64,000 nucleotides of DNA from Fervidobacterium thailandense (GCF_001719065.1 NZ_LWAF01000002.1:1-64000), one strand, 5' to 3'; numbered from the stretch's first letter, positions 53,009 through 62,416 are shown. Program-made: numbers and translations. Notes: generated by a model not told the origin, from the sequence alone.

Positions 53009-54457
53009 ATGGCGGTTGGTGGGCTTAAGGGTATGGTTTACCATCAGGCTGGAAAGCTCGTTGCCTCAGTTATCAGAAAAGCGGACCTTGAAACGTTCTC
53101 CAAGTTACTCTTCACGGTCGGAGCACTGAGCAAAGAACCAGCGAAAAGCGGATTGAAGAAGCTTGGGTTGATGGCGCAGGAAGGGCACCCGATGATAAAG
53201 AAGTGGGTCGAAATATTCCAAAAGTCCTCACCGAAAGTGGTTGAAAAGATTATCAACAACCTCATCATCAACGAATTCGCCATAGGTGAACCGATGAGGC
53301 AAAAGCTCATGCACGAGTACAAGGTTGTTCTGCCGAAGCTTGGTGTTATCAGCCCAACGTACGCATGCAATCTGAACTGTATTGGATGCTACGCGGGATT
53401 GTACGGAAGGAAGTACGAACTGACCAAAGATGAGGTCAGAAGCGTTCTCAAGCAAGGGGAAGAACTCGGTATCTTCTTCTGGGTTATCACCGGTGGTGAA
53501 CCGTTCTATTGGCCACACATCATGGAGATCTTCGAGGAGTTCAGTGAGCACTACTTCATGGTTTATACAAACGGTATCCTCATCAACGATGAAAAGGCCA
53601 AGAAACTCGCCGAGCTCGGTAATGTGACGCTCTCGATATCCGTCGAGGGCTTTGAAAGTGAGACCGACTGGAGAAGAGGTCATGGCGTCTTTCGTGCCAT
53701 CCAAAACACTTGGGAAAGACTCAGGAAGTACGGAGTACCGTTCGGTGCGAGCGTGACGGCCACGAGGGTGAATCACGATGTGATCATGAAAGACGAGTTC
53801 TGGGACTTCCTCGAGCAGAACGGCGTCAGCTACGTCTGGATCTACCAATTCATGCCCGTCGGTCAAGACCCGGTGATGGACCTCGTTCCAACACCGAAGC
53901 AGAGGTACGAGCGCTTCTTCAAGACTGAACAACTCAGACTAAGCGGTAGGTTCGCTTTCGTCGCAGACTTCTGGAACCACGGCTTCCTGACGCACGGGTG
54001 TCTCTCTGCCGGTGCCAAGTACTTCCACGTGAACGCGAAGGGATACGTAGAGCCGTGTGTCTTCCAGCAATTTGCGGTCGACAGCATCAGGGAGAAGAAA
54101 TTGATTGACATATTCAAATCACCGTTCTTCGAGGCCTATAAACGTGCCATTCCGTTCTCCAACAACCTATTCAGACCGTGTCCTATCATCGACAACCCGA
54201 AGGTTTTCAGAGCGATGGTCAAGAATTTCAACGCGATACCCCAACACGAAGGCTCCGAAAAAGTTATCACCGAACTTGCTCCACAGATAGACAAACTCGC
54301 CGAAGAGTGGAAACAGTACGCTGACAAACTCTGGTACGAGTACGGTTACGTCGAGAGGTACCCGGTGAACAGAGGCATATACAACTATGAAACAAGGATG
54401 AAACGTTACGCGAATAAGGAAGAAGCCCTGAAGGTAGACAAAAAGCTGAACATATGA
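53009..54457 (+). CDS. Radical SAM protein with SPASM/Twitch-like C-terminal cysteines
   Basis: The 482-residue protein has the radical SAM triad C120, C124, C127 in ACNLNCIGCYAG and the SAM-binding VITGGEP. Further cysteines in HGCLSAGAKYF, GYVEPCVF and FRPCPIIDN suggest an auxiliary Fe-S cluster of the SPASM/Twitch kind. It has an N-terminal 110-residue helical extension. The pathway is unknown. ATG 53009 follows GAGGAGGG. It is controlled by a TetR-type operator and followed at 15 bp by the TetR gene; the MFS transporter gene comes after. Confidence 0.87.
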   Translation: MAVGGLKGMVYHQAGKLVASVIRKADLETFSKLLFTVGALSKEPAKSGLKKLGLMAQEGHPMIKKWVEIFQKSSPKVVEKIINNLIINEFAIGEPMRQKLMHEYKVVLPKLGVISPTYACNLNCIGCYAGLYGRKYELTKDEVRSVLKQGEELGIFFWVITGGEPFYWPHIMEIFEEFSEHYFMVYTNGILINDEKAKKLAELGNVTLSISVEGFESETDWRRGHGVFRAIQNTWERLRKYGVPFGASVTATRVNHDVIMKDEFWDFLEQNGVSYVWIYQFMPVGQDPVMDLVPTPKQRYERFFKTEQLRLSGRFAFVADFWNHGFLTHGCLSAGAKYFHVNAKGYVEPCVFQQFAVDSIREKKLIDIFKSPFFEAYKRAIPFSNNLFRPCPIIDNPKVFRAMVKNFNAIPQHEGSEKVITELAPQIDKLAEEWKQYADKLWYEYGYVERYPVNRGIYNYETRMKRYANKEEALKVDKKLNI

Positions 54458-54472
54458 CGGAGGCGTCTTTCC

Positions 54473-55045
54473 TTGGCCCGGACGGTGAAGGAAAACGAAA
54501 CACGCAAGAGGATAATTGAGGCAGCACGAAAGCTTTTTTCCGAAAAGGGTTTTGAAGGTGTGAGTATGGAAGACATTGCGCAGGCCTCTGGCGTGCGCAA
54601 GTCTCTTATTTATTACTACTTCCCGAGCAAGGAAGTACTTTTCGAGGAAATTTGGATCCAGATCATCGACGAATTGGAGAACGAGTTGTTCGCCGAAAGT
54701 GAGAGCGATGGAAACATCACCCGCATGATTAAGAGGATCATAAGAAAGTACATCGACTTTGTGATGAACAAGGAAGAGCTGAGCAAACTCATCGCACGCG
54801 AAAGACTGAACGTGATGGAAAGCAAGTCACAGCTTGAAAGGGCAAAGATAAAGTACAGTGGATTTCTGAAACGTTTGGAAGCACTATTCGAGAGAGGACG
54901 GGAAGCGAACGTACTCAACGATATAGAACCATCAACGGCGACGGAACTCGTAACAACCGTGAGTGCGGTACACAGAAAGGGTATCTTACGGAACATCGAA
55001 GAATTCCTGCTCAAAGTTCTTCTCAAGGAAAGACCGGAGCACTGA
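54473..55045 (+). CDS. TetR-family transcriptional regulator
   Basis: The 190-residue repressor has the N-terminal TetR HTH: RIIEAARKLFSEKGFEGVSMEDIAQASGVRKSLIYYYFPSKEVLF. The C-terminal ligand and dimer domain is helical and not diagnostic. It starts with TTG after CGGAGG. The operator at 52947-52962 in front of the upstream radical SAM gene is its probable target, so it would control its own two-gene operon. The inducer is unknown. Confidence 0.9.
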   Translation: MARTVKENETRKRIIEAARKLFSEKGFEGVSMEDIAQASGVRKSLIYYYFPSKEVLFEEIWIQIIDELENELFAESESDGNITRMIKRIIRKYIDFVMNKEELSKLIARERLNVMESKSQLERAKIKYSGFLKRLEALFERGREANVLNDIEPSTATELVTTVSAVHRKGILRNIEEFLLKVLLKERPEH

Positions 55046-55066
55046 ATGAACCACAAAATATCCTTT

Positions 55067-55092
55067 GGGCAAGCCTCACGGCTTGCCCTTTA
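55067..55092 (+). terminator. Terminator after the radical SAM-TetR operon
   Basis: GGGCAAGCC and GGCTTGCCC pair around a TCAC loop and are followed by a short T-stretch (TTTAG). The weak T-run makes it a moderate terminator; some readthrough to the MFS gene is possible. Confidence 0.65.
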
Positions 55093-55121
55093 GTTCGAAA
55101 TCTTAGAGGGAGGAAAGTTGC

Positions 55122-56330
55122 ATGAAAGCGAAAGCGGAAAAGTATAGGATAGCCCTTATCTTTCTGTTTCTCATGGGATTAGTCAGCCTGTTCAGTGACA
55201 TCACTTACGAGGGCATGAGGAGTATCATCGGGCCGTACCTTGGATTGTTGGGAGCTTCGGCGTTTCTTGTGAGCTTTGTGGCCGGTTTCAGTGAACTTTT
55301 CGGTTACGGGATGCGTTTGGTGTTTGGAAGGGTGGTCGATAAGACCAAGAAATACTGGCTTTTTACGTTCATCGGTTACGTGATGAATCTACTCGTCATT
55401 CCAACCCTTGCACTCACCAACCATTGGGTGCCCGCAATAGTGTTGGTCGTTTTGGAACGCTTAGGAAAGGCCATCAGAAAACCGTCGAAGGATACGATCA
55501 CCTCGTTCGTCGGTGGTCAGCTTGGTTACGGAAAGACGTTCGCAATAGAAGAATTCCTCGACCAAATTGGTGCGACGGTGGGACCACTCTTTGTAAGTTT
55601 TGCGATATCAAGGAACGTAACATCCGGGACGTTGCAAGCGTACAAAACGAGTTTTGCACTCCTGGCCTTTCCAGCGCTGATTACTTTGGGTGTGCTCACT
55701 ATCGCTAGACTGATCGTTCCATCCCCAGAGAGACTCGAGAAAACTTCCGAAGTTAAGGCTCAAACACTCGGGGAAAACAAAGCACTTAAGCTCTACCTTT
55801 TTGCTATCAGTCTCTTCGCGTTCAGCTTTGCCGATTTTGCATTGATAGGTTATCATGTTCAATCGGAAAGGATCTTTTCGGCGAGTACGATACCTTTGCT
55901 CTACGCATCGGCGATGGCCATCGATGCACTTTCAGCGCTTCTCTTTGGATGGATGTTTGACAAAAGAGGATTCAACGCGATGGTTGTCCCCGTATTTCTG
56001 TCTGCGTTTTACGGTATACTCTCGTTCTCGAGCACCAAGGGAATGATATGGTTAGGTGTGCTTGCATGGGGAATCGGCATGGGGGCGCAGGAGTCCATAT
56101 TTAAAGCGGCAATTGCGAAACTTGTTGCCAAGGAATTACGCGCCACCGCCTACGGTGTGTACAACACCGTTTTTGGTGTCTCATGGTTCCTGGGCAGTGC
56201 GTTTATAGGATTGCTTTACGAACACAACATCGTGGTTTTAAGGCTTGTTACTCTCATCCTCGGTTTAGCCTCATTCGGAATTTTCTACGCGCTCAGCTTT
56301 AAAACTTCTAAAAAATCACTGAATGGTTAA
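55122..56330 (+). CDS. MFS transporter
   Basis: The 402-residue transporter has twelve predicted helices in two halves with a central basic loop. Its signature-like segments are SDITYEGMRSIIGPYL in helix 1-2 and LGKAIRKPSKDTITSFV at the 4-5 loop, as in a group of uncharacterised MFS proteins. The substrate is unknown. It has its own GGAGG-type site (GAGGGAGGA) and lies between two terminators, downstream of the TetR gene that may co-regulate it. Confidence 0.87.
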   Translation: MKAKAEKYRIALIFLFLMGLVSLFSDITYEGMRSIIGPYLGLLGASAFLVSFVAGFSELFGYGMRLVFGRVVDKTKKYWLFTFIGYVMNLLVIPTLALTNHWVPAIVLVVLERLGKAIRKPSKDTITSFVGGQLGYGKTFAIEEFLDQIGATVGPLFVSFAISRNVTSGTLQAYKTSFALLAFPALITLGVLTIARLIVPSPERLEKTSEVKAQTLGENKALKLYLFAISLFAFSFADFALIGYHVQSERIFSASTIPLLYASAMAIDALSALLFGWMFDKRGFNAMVVPVFLSAFYGILSFSSTKGMIWLGVLAWGIGMGAQESIFKAAIAKLVAKELRATAYGVYNTVFGVSWFLGSAFIGLLYEHNIVVLRLVTLILGLASFGIFYALSFKTSKKSLNG

Positions 56331-56336
56331 AAACAA

Positions 56337-56360
56337 AAGGGGCTGCCGCCCCCGTCATTT
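56337..56360. terminator. Bidirectional terminator between MFS and S1-domain genes
   Basis: GGGGC-TGCC-GCCCC forms a short GC-rich hairpin flanked by AAAACAAAA on the left and GTCATTTTT on the right, so it can end transcription in both directions. Confidence 0.75.
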
Positions 56361-56384
56361 TTCACTATTTAAATTTTCCGAACA

Positions 56385-56768
56385 TTACCTTCTCTTGGTG
56401 ACGCCCTGCTTCTTGTCGAGTCTCTTTTTGTACTCCGAGTAAGTCTTCTGGCTATCCTTCAAGAACTTCTGTAACTTCTTCTCAAACTCTTCCCTCTTCT
56501 GCTCGGCTTCGATCTCCTTGGGATCCCTCGCCTCTTTACCAGACTTCTCTTCCTTCAAACTAATCTCCCACTTTCCGTCTTTACCTTTGCCGATTATCCG
56601 ACCCTCGATCTCTTGTCCAACCTTTAGAAAGTCCTCGACCTTCTCGACGTATTGGTTTGCAATTTTCGAAATGTGGATGAATCCCTTTTCTCCGTTCTCT
56701 AATTCGACGTTTGCTCCGAATTTTAGTACCTCCGTTACTTTACCTTTTACCATCTGACCAACTTCCAT
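56385..56768 (-). CDS. S1 RNA-binding domain protein
   Basis: The 127-residue protein has one S1 domain (residues 1-72: GQMVKGKVTEVLKFGANVELENGEKGFIHISKIA, then VGQEIEGRIIGKGKDGKWEISLK) and a highly charged helical tail (EIEAEQKREEFEKKLQKF). It resembles the YugI/GSP13 general stress type and may bind RNA or ribosomes. It lies 50 bp downstream of rpmE, probably in the same transcript. Confidence 0.87.
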   Translation of the reverse strand: MEVGQMVKGKVTEVLKFGANVELENGEKGFIHISKIANQYVEKVEDFLKVGQEIEGRIIGKGKDGKWEISLKEEKSGKEARDPKEIEAEQKREEFEKKLQKFLKDSQKTYSEYKKRLDKKQGVTKRR

Positions 56769-56818
56769 AAAATATAACCCTCCTGAAAAGTTAAAATGTG
56801 GTCGAGAATTCGGTAGAA

Positions 56819-57031
56819 TCAGTACTTTCCTTCAAACTTCTTCTTAAACTTCTGGACGCGCCCCTCCGTATCAACGATCAGTCCCACACCTCCGCTTCCT
56901 TTGTAGAGTGGGTGGCAGTTGGAACAGACGTCAATTCTTAGATGATCTTTCGTGCTCCAAATCTTGTGTTCGGCACCACATGCGCACTTCACCGTTAAGA
57001 GCTTCATCTCAGGATGAATGCCTTTTTTCAC
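56819..57031 (-). CDS. rpmE: 50S ribosomal protein L31 (zinc-binding form)
   Basis: The 70-residue protein [10 protein letters not shown]... keeps the zinc ligands CACG and CSNCHPLY of the C+ type. I choose the second GTG (57031) since GAGGTGA is 7 bases upstream and this gives the canonical L31 length and N-terminus; the GTG at 57037 is too near the site. Confidence 0.95.
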   Translation of the reverse strand: MKKGIHPEMKLLTVKCACGAEHKIWSTKDHLRIDVCSNCHPLYKGSGGVGLIVDTEGRVQKFKKKFEGKY

Positions 57032-57108
57032 GTTCACTCACCTCTCCGCAAGTTTTATTTGATTTTCGACATTCTTGAAGAATTCGATGGTAGTCTAAAT
57101 CACGTTAT

Positions 57109-57137
57109 ATGATATCACTAATTTTCCAGATTTTCAA
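57109..57137 (-). promoter_or_regulatory. Putative promoter of rpmE and the S1-domain gene
   Basis: TTGAAA and TATCAT are 17 bp apart on the minus strand, about 75 bases before the rpmE start. Confidence 0.4.
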
Positions 57138-57419
57138 GTATTTAATTACTTCGTTATTCTAACCGTATTGATTACATAGGTTTCTGGAAACGAAATCACG
57201 CGCTAATGTGGATTGAGCTCTTAGGATCTCTTAAAGACAGCTTGTCTGCCATCTGACTGAATTATAGGCCTCCCACTTGCATTCCATAAACATGAATAAC
57301 ATGAACTTTAAGATTTTTCCAATCGCTTTGGAACCTTTCGTAGTGTCCGATGCAAAACCAGGTGGTATAATTGTTTCAGACTAAAATGTTGTCAAAAAGA
57401 AAAATTATGAGGTGAAAAA
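57138..57419. other. Intergenic stretch without recognisable genes
   Basis: No open frame with a start site was found here. A TATAAT at 57366-57371 lies 50 bases before the truncated ATPase gene and is its likely -10, but no good -35 is present. No repeats or RNA-like structures were seen. Confidence 0.5.
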
Positions 57420-57599
57420 ATGAAGTTTCTACCTTTAGGGTTGAGTGATTTCAGAACCTTAATAGAGAGCAATTATATATACGTGGACAAGACCAAGTTC
57501 TTATACGAACTCGCATTTAGAGGAGGCTTGCACTTTCTTTCGCGCCGAGACTGTCCAAGAATTTTGTGTCCTAAGAAAAGAGAACAACCACATGAGTAA
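57420..57599 (+). pseudogene. Truncated AAA-ATPase/PD-(D/E)XK gene, 5' fragment
   Basis: A 59-codon frame with a good site (GAGGTGAAAAA) starts MKFLPLGLSDFRTLIESN and continues YIYVDKTKFLYELAFRGG, the unmistakable N-terminus of the AAA-ATPase-like/DUF1703 family. The match stops after HFLSR at about 57545, just before the P-loop that should follow (PRRFGKS), where the IS256-type element begins. The 14 or so residues after that are read from the IS end. The matching 3' fragment lies at 59061-59324. Confidence 0.82.
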
Positions 57600-59055
57600 G
57601 TGAGTTATTTTGATTTTTTGTCTTCTTACTTTTCCTTTTGCTAAGTTTTTCCATTTTACTATTCATTTGTCAATGACCTTGTCATTAACTCTTTTACCCT
57701 TGGTTTCTTAGTTTTTCTTTTTCGTTTGTTCTTTCTTGTTTAGCTATTGTCTTTTGCTTTTCATCCGCTTAGTTTGTACATCACATTGTATATTTGTAAT
57801 ACTTCATACGCTTCTCCAGCTATTCTTGGTACTGAGTTCTTCCATTTCGTTTGTTTGAGATTTTGTCTTCTTAAGTATATGTTCAGTTCTAATACCTCAA
57901 TACTGTTGAAGTATCCTCCTTGGGATATCCTAATTTTTTCAATTAAGCTATTCACACTTTCAACAACATTTGTTGTGTAAAGGTGTTTTCTTATTGGCTT
58001 TGGGAAATTCAAAAATGCTGTGTATTGCTCTATTTTCTCAAATAGCGTTTTGATGTAGCTGGAGTATTTTGGATTATTCACATACTGACTAAATAACCTT
58101 TCAAGGTGAACTTTTCCGGTATGAACATCGTCAAAATGTATGAGCTGTTTGATTTGTTCGTTGAATTGTGAAGCATCTTGTTTGGGGAGATTCTTTTTGA
58201 TTAAACATAACTGATGATGAGCTTTTGGATATACCATTTTGAGTTTGTCATGTAAGCCTGGGAAATCATCACTAACGATGATGCAAGGCTCTTTGAGACC
58301 ACGATCAAACAAATCTCTAAGTACGACATTCCAATTGAGAGAACTCTCATTACCAGGGAAAGTATAAACACCGAAGATATCTTTTTGACCTTTTAAATCG
58401 ATACCAACGATAATATAACAAGCATGTTCACTAACACGAGAATCACTTCTAACAGAGCAATGATAAGCATCAATGAAAAGAGCAAGAGCTTGTTCAGGTA
58501 ACTAACGAGTTTTGAAAAGCATAAGTTCTTCCTTAAGAAACTTAACAATGTGGTCTAAATCACTTTGGGAATAAGAAAGTCCAAGAGCTTTAAGAGTATT
58601 ACGTAAAGAAGAATCAGAATAACCATTGACAAGAAGAGATCGGAGTAAGTTAGAATAAGACGCATCGTTTCTGACATACTTATCAGGGATAATTTGAGGA
58701 CGGAAGTTAGAATTACGATCGCGAGGGGCAGAAAGATTAAGTTTGCCCATGGTGGTATCAAGGAAACGGGAATAAAAGCCATTAGCTTTGTTATCAGGGT
58801 CATTAGAAAGAAAGACATCGCGTTCACCACGCATAATGGCATTGATAGCGGTTTCCAAGAACAAACGAAGAGGAGAACCAGGTTGTAAATCGACGTTGTA
58901 TTGCAAAGAAAGTTGTTTAAAAGTATCTTCAACGACCTGGCGGAATTGTTCATTGGAGATAGAAGCCATACGATACACTCCTTTCTGTTGGGATAAACTA
59001 TTATACACCTTAGCAAGCTAAAATTTTCCAGACACAAAATTTATTGTACTCCCCA
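57549..59055 (-). mobile_element. IS256-family (mutator-type) element, boundaries approximate
   Basis: A transposase gene on the minus strand is bounded by imperfect inverted repeats that share AATTTTGTGTC (57560-57570 and its complement at about 59033-59043). The outer parts of the ends are diverged and no target duplication was found. The element separates the 5' and 3' pieces of an ATPase/nuclease gene whose middle is missing, so a deletion accompanied or followed insertion. Confidence 0.75.
57761..58969 (-). pseudogene. IS256-type transposase interrupted by an amber codon
   Basis: The 402-codon frame has one in-frame TAG (58502-58504) between KTR and LPEQALALFIDAYH. The rest reads as a complete mutator-type transposase: N-terminal helical DNA-binding part from MASISNEQFRQVVEDTF, catalytic D in LFIDAYH, D in CIIVSDDFPGL, and E in TTNVVESVNSLIEKIR. 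The ATG at 58969 follows AAAGGAG. As a single nonsense change is the only defect, it was inactivated recently, or the base call is wrong. No other copy is in this window to supply the function. Confidence 0.85.
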
Positions 59056-59060
59056 GCATC

Positions 59061-59324
59061 ATGGTGAACCTGCTTGAATCAGCGGGTTTGAGTGTGGTGG
59101 TGGAGGATGAGAGTGCTGGTGGAAGGGCGGATGTGGTGGTGAAGATGAACGGTGTGGTGTACGTGATAGAGCTGAAGGTGGACAAGTCAGCAAGGGAAGC
59201 GCTGGAGCAGATAAAAGGGAAGGGGTACCATGAGCCGTTTAGAGGTAAGGAAGTGTACTTGGTAGGGATAAGTGTTTCGAGCAAGAGTGGAAGGGTAGTG
59301 AAATGGGCACTTGACCAACTTTGA
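59061..59324 (+). pseudogene. PD-(D/E)XK nuclease domain, 3' fragment of the same disrupted gene
   Basis: The 87-residue frame reads LLESAGLSVVVEDESAGGRADVVVKMNG, then VYVIELKVDKSAREALEQIK. This is the C-terminal PD-(D/E)XK domain (GRAD and ExK motifs) always joined to the AAA-ATPase-like domain of the family seen at 57420. It starts with an ATG but has no ribosome binding site, so it is probably not translated by itself. The central part of the gene, several hundred codons, is absent. Confidence 0.82.
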
Positions 59325-60022
59325 GGTTTTCCGACCAAATTTAATCGTCTCGTGGAAATGGTTGGTGGTGTTGGAAAGTATCTTCCTGATCAATTTGAAG
59401 TGTTTGAATAACGGCCCGAACACCTTGAGAATACAAATTTCATGCAAAAATTTACTTTTGAGTTTGTGGCCAAGTTCCTAAGTGGACGTACCGTTTTTTC
59501 TACTTTGTAACCTACACGTTCAAAAGCATAGAGGCCGAGTAGGTCAAATTTTCAAGTATGATCTGAAGCTTTTATCGGCCATTCTTGAAAAATCTGTAAC
59601 AACGGATTAGTTATAAGTTCTGAAATTCTTCGATGTGGCTCCTGCTTGTTCGAACAGAGACGCTTTCATGCGTTCAAATAGAAAAAATAAGAGTTTGTCC
59701 ATAAATTTTTGATCACGCAGTATCGTAGACTTTGTTCTGAGCCTTCTCGCAGAATTTTCTTTGATGATTGTTAATAATTTAAGCAGCAGAGAATTACTTA
59801 GCAAGTTCTATTCTAAGGTTGCCACTTAAGGGACCTTTTCTGTATTTTGAGTTCCAGACAAAATGATAAGCACTTTGGAATTTAACTCGTCGTTATGGTT
59901 CAATTTCTACGATAATTTTGTCTATATTATACTGTTGAGGTTCTGCATTCTCACACAGATGTACGGGACTTTAGGACCTCGAAAAGGAAATCACAAGTTG
60001 TGGGGGTTTTTTGATAATAAAT
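59325..60022. other. Long non-coding or decayed stretch
   Basis: About 700 bp are AT-rich with no convincing gene. A 65-codon minus-strand frame at 59607-59804 (TKSTILRDQKFMDKLLFFLFERMKASL) is charged and helical and may be a fragment of an old gene, but it has no clear site and I cannot name it. No repeats were seen. It looks like debris beside the IS256-type insertion. Confidence 0.45.
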
Positions 60023-60718
60023 TCAATATCCAAATTGCGCGTAATCTCGGAGATATCTTTCATCTTTAATTTTTATTTTTTTACCTTCCGATTCTATCAC
60101 TCCCAATTTTTCAAGCTCGATGAACACTCTCGACAACGCTGGCCTGGAAACTCCGAATTCCCTGGCGAGTTCTTCTTTTGTCATATGCATAACCACGGAC
60201 GTGCTCTGTTGCTCGTTCATAAGTTTTAAGAGGTAGCCACAAACTTTTTGCACAAGATTCTTCATCGTTATTTCGTAAAACCTGTCGGTTATGAACATGA
60301 ACGTATCACTGATGAATCTCAAGTAATTACGGAGTAGCTTCTCGTTGTTCATCATAAGTCCGATGAAGCTCTCTCTTTCAATCCTCAAAAAAGTCGAATC
60401 TTTCACCGTTTCAACATCAACCGGATACTTTGAATCCGTGGAAAATATCACTGCTGCGGCAAGAAGCTTAGGAGCTGTCATATGGTCGATCTGCAAAACA
60501 CGTCCCTCCGAATTTGTAAACAAACCGTACACTTCACCATGAACGAGGATGAGTACTTCCTCACAGCTGTCTCCCCTGCTTCGAACTATCTCCTTTGCAC
60601 GATATCGCTCGATTTGTCCAATCCTCAGAATTTCCTCGACAAAACTTTCTCCTAAACCTTCAAAAACCTCACACATGATAAGATTTTGTGTTATCCTTTT
60701 CTTTTCAATTGGATTCAT
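60023..60718 (-). CDS. Crp/Fnr-family regulator, probably of hcp
   Basis: The 231-residue regulator has an N-terminal cyclic-nucleotide-binding-like barrel (CEEVLILVHGEVYGLFTNSEGRVLQI) and a C-terminal winged HTH (MTKEELAREFGVSRPALSRVFIELEKLGVIESEG). It lacks the N-terminal cysteine cluster of Fnr, so it is likely not an Fe-S oxygen sensor of that kind. It is divergent from hcp, the arrangement known for HcpR-type regulators of nitrosative stress. The ATG at 60718 is chosen for GGGGTGA 5 bases upstream; two earlier starts overlap that site. Confidence 0.87.
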   Translation of the reverse strand: MNPIEKKRITQNLIMCEVFEGLGESFVEEILRIGQIERYRAKEIVRSRGDSCEEVLILVHGEVYGLFTNSEGRVLQIDHMTAPKLLAAAVIFSTDSKYPVDVETVKDSTFLRIERESFIGLMMNNEKLLRNYLRFISDTFMFITDRFYEITMKNLVQKVCGYLLKLMNEQQSTSVVMHMTKEELAREFGVSRPALSRVFIELEKLGVIESEGKKIKIKDERYLRDYAQFGY

Positions 60719-60740
60719 GCGCATCACCCCTACTGGAATT

Positions 60741-60754
60741 GTAACATAGGTTAC
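60741..60754. promoter_or_regulatory. Crp/Fnr-type palindrome between regulator and hcp
   Basis: GTAAC-ATAG-GTTAC is a perfect 5-4-5 inverted repeat in the divergent control region, the spacing used by Crp/Fnr dimers. It is about 25 bases from the regulator start and 97 from the hcp start, so it could control both. Confidence 0.6.
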
Positions 60755-60851
60755 CGACTTTTTGGTATCTAAATGTTATTATGTTGTTGGACATTGATTA
60801 GGCAAGGCGTGTGCGAAGTGAAGGATCTATCTCGAGAAAGGGGTGAACTGT

Positions 60852-62153
60852 ATGGCAGTAAACATGTTCTGTTACCAGTGCTCTCAAGCTATGAACGGAG
60901 AGGCGTGTTTGGTATCAGGTGTATGTGGGAAAGAACCAACCGTAGCACGACTGCAAGACAACCTGGTGTATATACTCAAGGGAATCTCAGCGTATTATTA
61001 CCACGCAAAGGAGCTCGGGTACGTTGATGAAGAAATAGCAGCGTATCTTGCTCGCGGCTTGTACGCGACCCTGACAAATGTGAATTTTGACGCAGAAGAT
61101 TTCGTTAAACTGGCTATTGAAGCAGGTATGATGAATTTCAGGGTAATGCAACTTCTAAAAAAAGCTCACATCGAAACTTACGGTGAACCTACACCGGTCG
61201 AAGTTGAAACTGGCACGAGAGAAGGTCACATGATAATTGTTACTGGCCACAATTTGAAAGTGCTCGAAGAGTTACTAAAGCAAGTTGAAGGTACGGACGT
61301 TTATGTTTACACTCATTCCGAGATGTTACCGGCTCACGGATACCCAGGATTGAGGAAGTACAAAAATCTCGCAGGGAATCTTGGCGGTTCATGGTTTGAC
61401 CAGAGAGAACTTTTCGATAAGTACCCTGCAGCGATTCTTGGAACAAGTAACTGTGTGCTCATACCGAAGGAATCTTACAGAGACAGGATGTTTACGACAT
61501 CCATTGCAAAACTACCGGGAGTAAAGCATATCGATGGATACGACTATTCAGAAGTTATATCAAAGGCTAAGTCACTTCCCAGAGTGCCAAGTCAACCGGG
61601 ACATTTTAAGCTGACGACCGGTTATTCAACAAGTGTTATTAAATCCCTTGCGGGAAGGATAAAAGAACTTGTTGAGGCAGGAAAAATTAGGCATTTCTTA
61701 GTAGTAGGTGGTTGCGATACGCCAACAAAGCGCGGGCTGTACTACAGGGAATTTGTACAAAAACTACCAAAGGATACCATCGTGATAACCCTGGCTTGTG
61801 GAAAGTTTAGAATCAATGATCTACAACTCGGTGATATAGAAGGTATCCCAAGATTAATTGACGTCGGCCAATGTAATGATACTATCGTCGCCATTGAAAT
61901 CGCTATGGCTCTTGCAGATACTTTCGGTGTAAAAGTTAATGAATTACCCTTGTCATTGGTTCTTACGTGGATGGAACAAAAGGCTGTTGCGATATTGTGG
62001 ACGTTACTTGCACTTGGACTGAAAGGAATATACATAGGACCTGTGTTACCTGCCTGGATTAACGCGGATATCCTCAACGTACTCGTTAGAAATTATAACC
62101 TTAAGTTGATTAGTAGCCCTGATGAGGATATCAAGCATATTCTGAAAATATAG
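60852..62153 (+). CDS. hcp: Hybrid cluster protein (hydroxylamine/NO reductase), short form
   Basis: The 433-residue protein is the short, class III-like Hcp known from thermophiles and archaea. N-terminal cysteines C7, C10, C19 and C25 in [20 protein letters not shown] bind one cluster. The hybrid cluster ligands lie in the C-terminal half: [40 protein letters not shown] and GQCNDT. Hcp reduces NO or hydroxylamine under anoxic stress. The ATG at 60852 follows GAAAGGGGTGA. It is followed by a strong terminator and thus transcribed alone. Confidence 0.93.
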   Translation: MAVNMFCYQCSQAMNGEACLVSGVCGKEPTVARLQDNLVYILKGISAYYYHAKELGYVDEEIAAYLARGLYATLTNVNFDAEDFVKLAIEAGMMNFRVMQLLKKAHIETYGEPTPVEVETGTREGHMIIVTGHNLKVLEELLKQVEGTDVYVYTHSEMLPAHGYPGLRKYKNLAGNLGGSWFDQRELFDKYPAAILGTSNCVLIPKESYRDRMFTTSIAKLPGVKHIDGYDYSEVISKAKSLPRVPSQPGHFKLTTGYSTSVIKSLAGRIKELVEAGKIRHFLVVGGCDTPTKRGLYYREFVQKLPKDTIVITLACGKFRINDLQLGDIEGIPRLIDVGQCNDTIVAIEIAMALADTFGVKVNELPLSLVLTWMEQKAVAILWTLLALGLKGIYIGPVLPAWINADILNVLVRNYNLKLISSPDEDIKHILKI

Positions 62154-62210
62154 TATACGCGTAACTCAATCGATAGTGAAAAATGAGCCAAGTAATTGAT
62201 TAATCAAAGA

Positions 62211-62237
62211 AAACGACGGGGGAGTCCCCGTCGTTTT
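62211..62237 (+). terminator. Terminator after hcp
   Basis: AAACGACGGGG and CCCCGTCGTTT form a perfect 11-bp stem with a GAGT loop, ending in five T's. Confidence 0.92.
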
Positions 62238-62416
62238 TGTGCGGAAATTCTTGTCAAAGGTTAAACCAACAGTTGTGACTGAACATTGACTCATGGCAAT
62301 CACTTTACTTGGTAGGAATTTTGGCCACCATAGGTACTTTCAAACGGTGCACCAGGAATATGGGCTATTTGTCAAAAACTTCTCTTTTTTCCAACGTACA
62401 TCTTGTCAATTCTAAG
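62238..62416. other. Part of the hcp-lpdA intergenic region without features
   Basis: Between the hcp terminator and the lpdA promoter I see no gene, repeat or RNA structure. The whole gap from hcp to lpdA is 441 bp. Confidence 0.5.

Noticed and set aside
57549-59055. Target-site duplication of the IS256-type element
   Set aside because: Flanking 8-9 bp on the two sides do not match, consistent with a deletion after insertion, so none is annotated.
59607-59804. 65-codon minus-strand frame
   Set aside because: No clear ribosome binding site, no recognisable family and an AT-rich decayed setting; mentioned only within the non-coding stretch.
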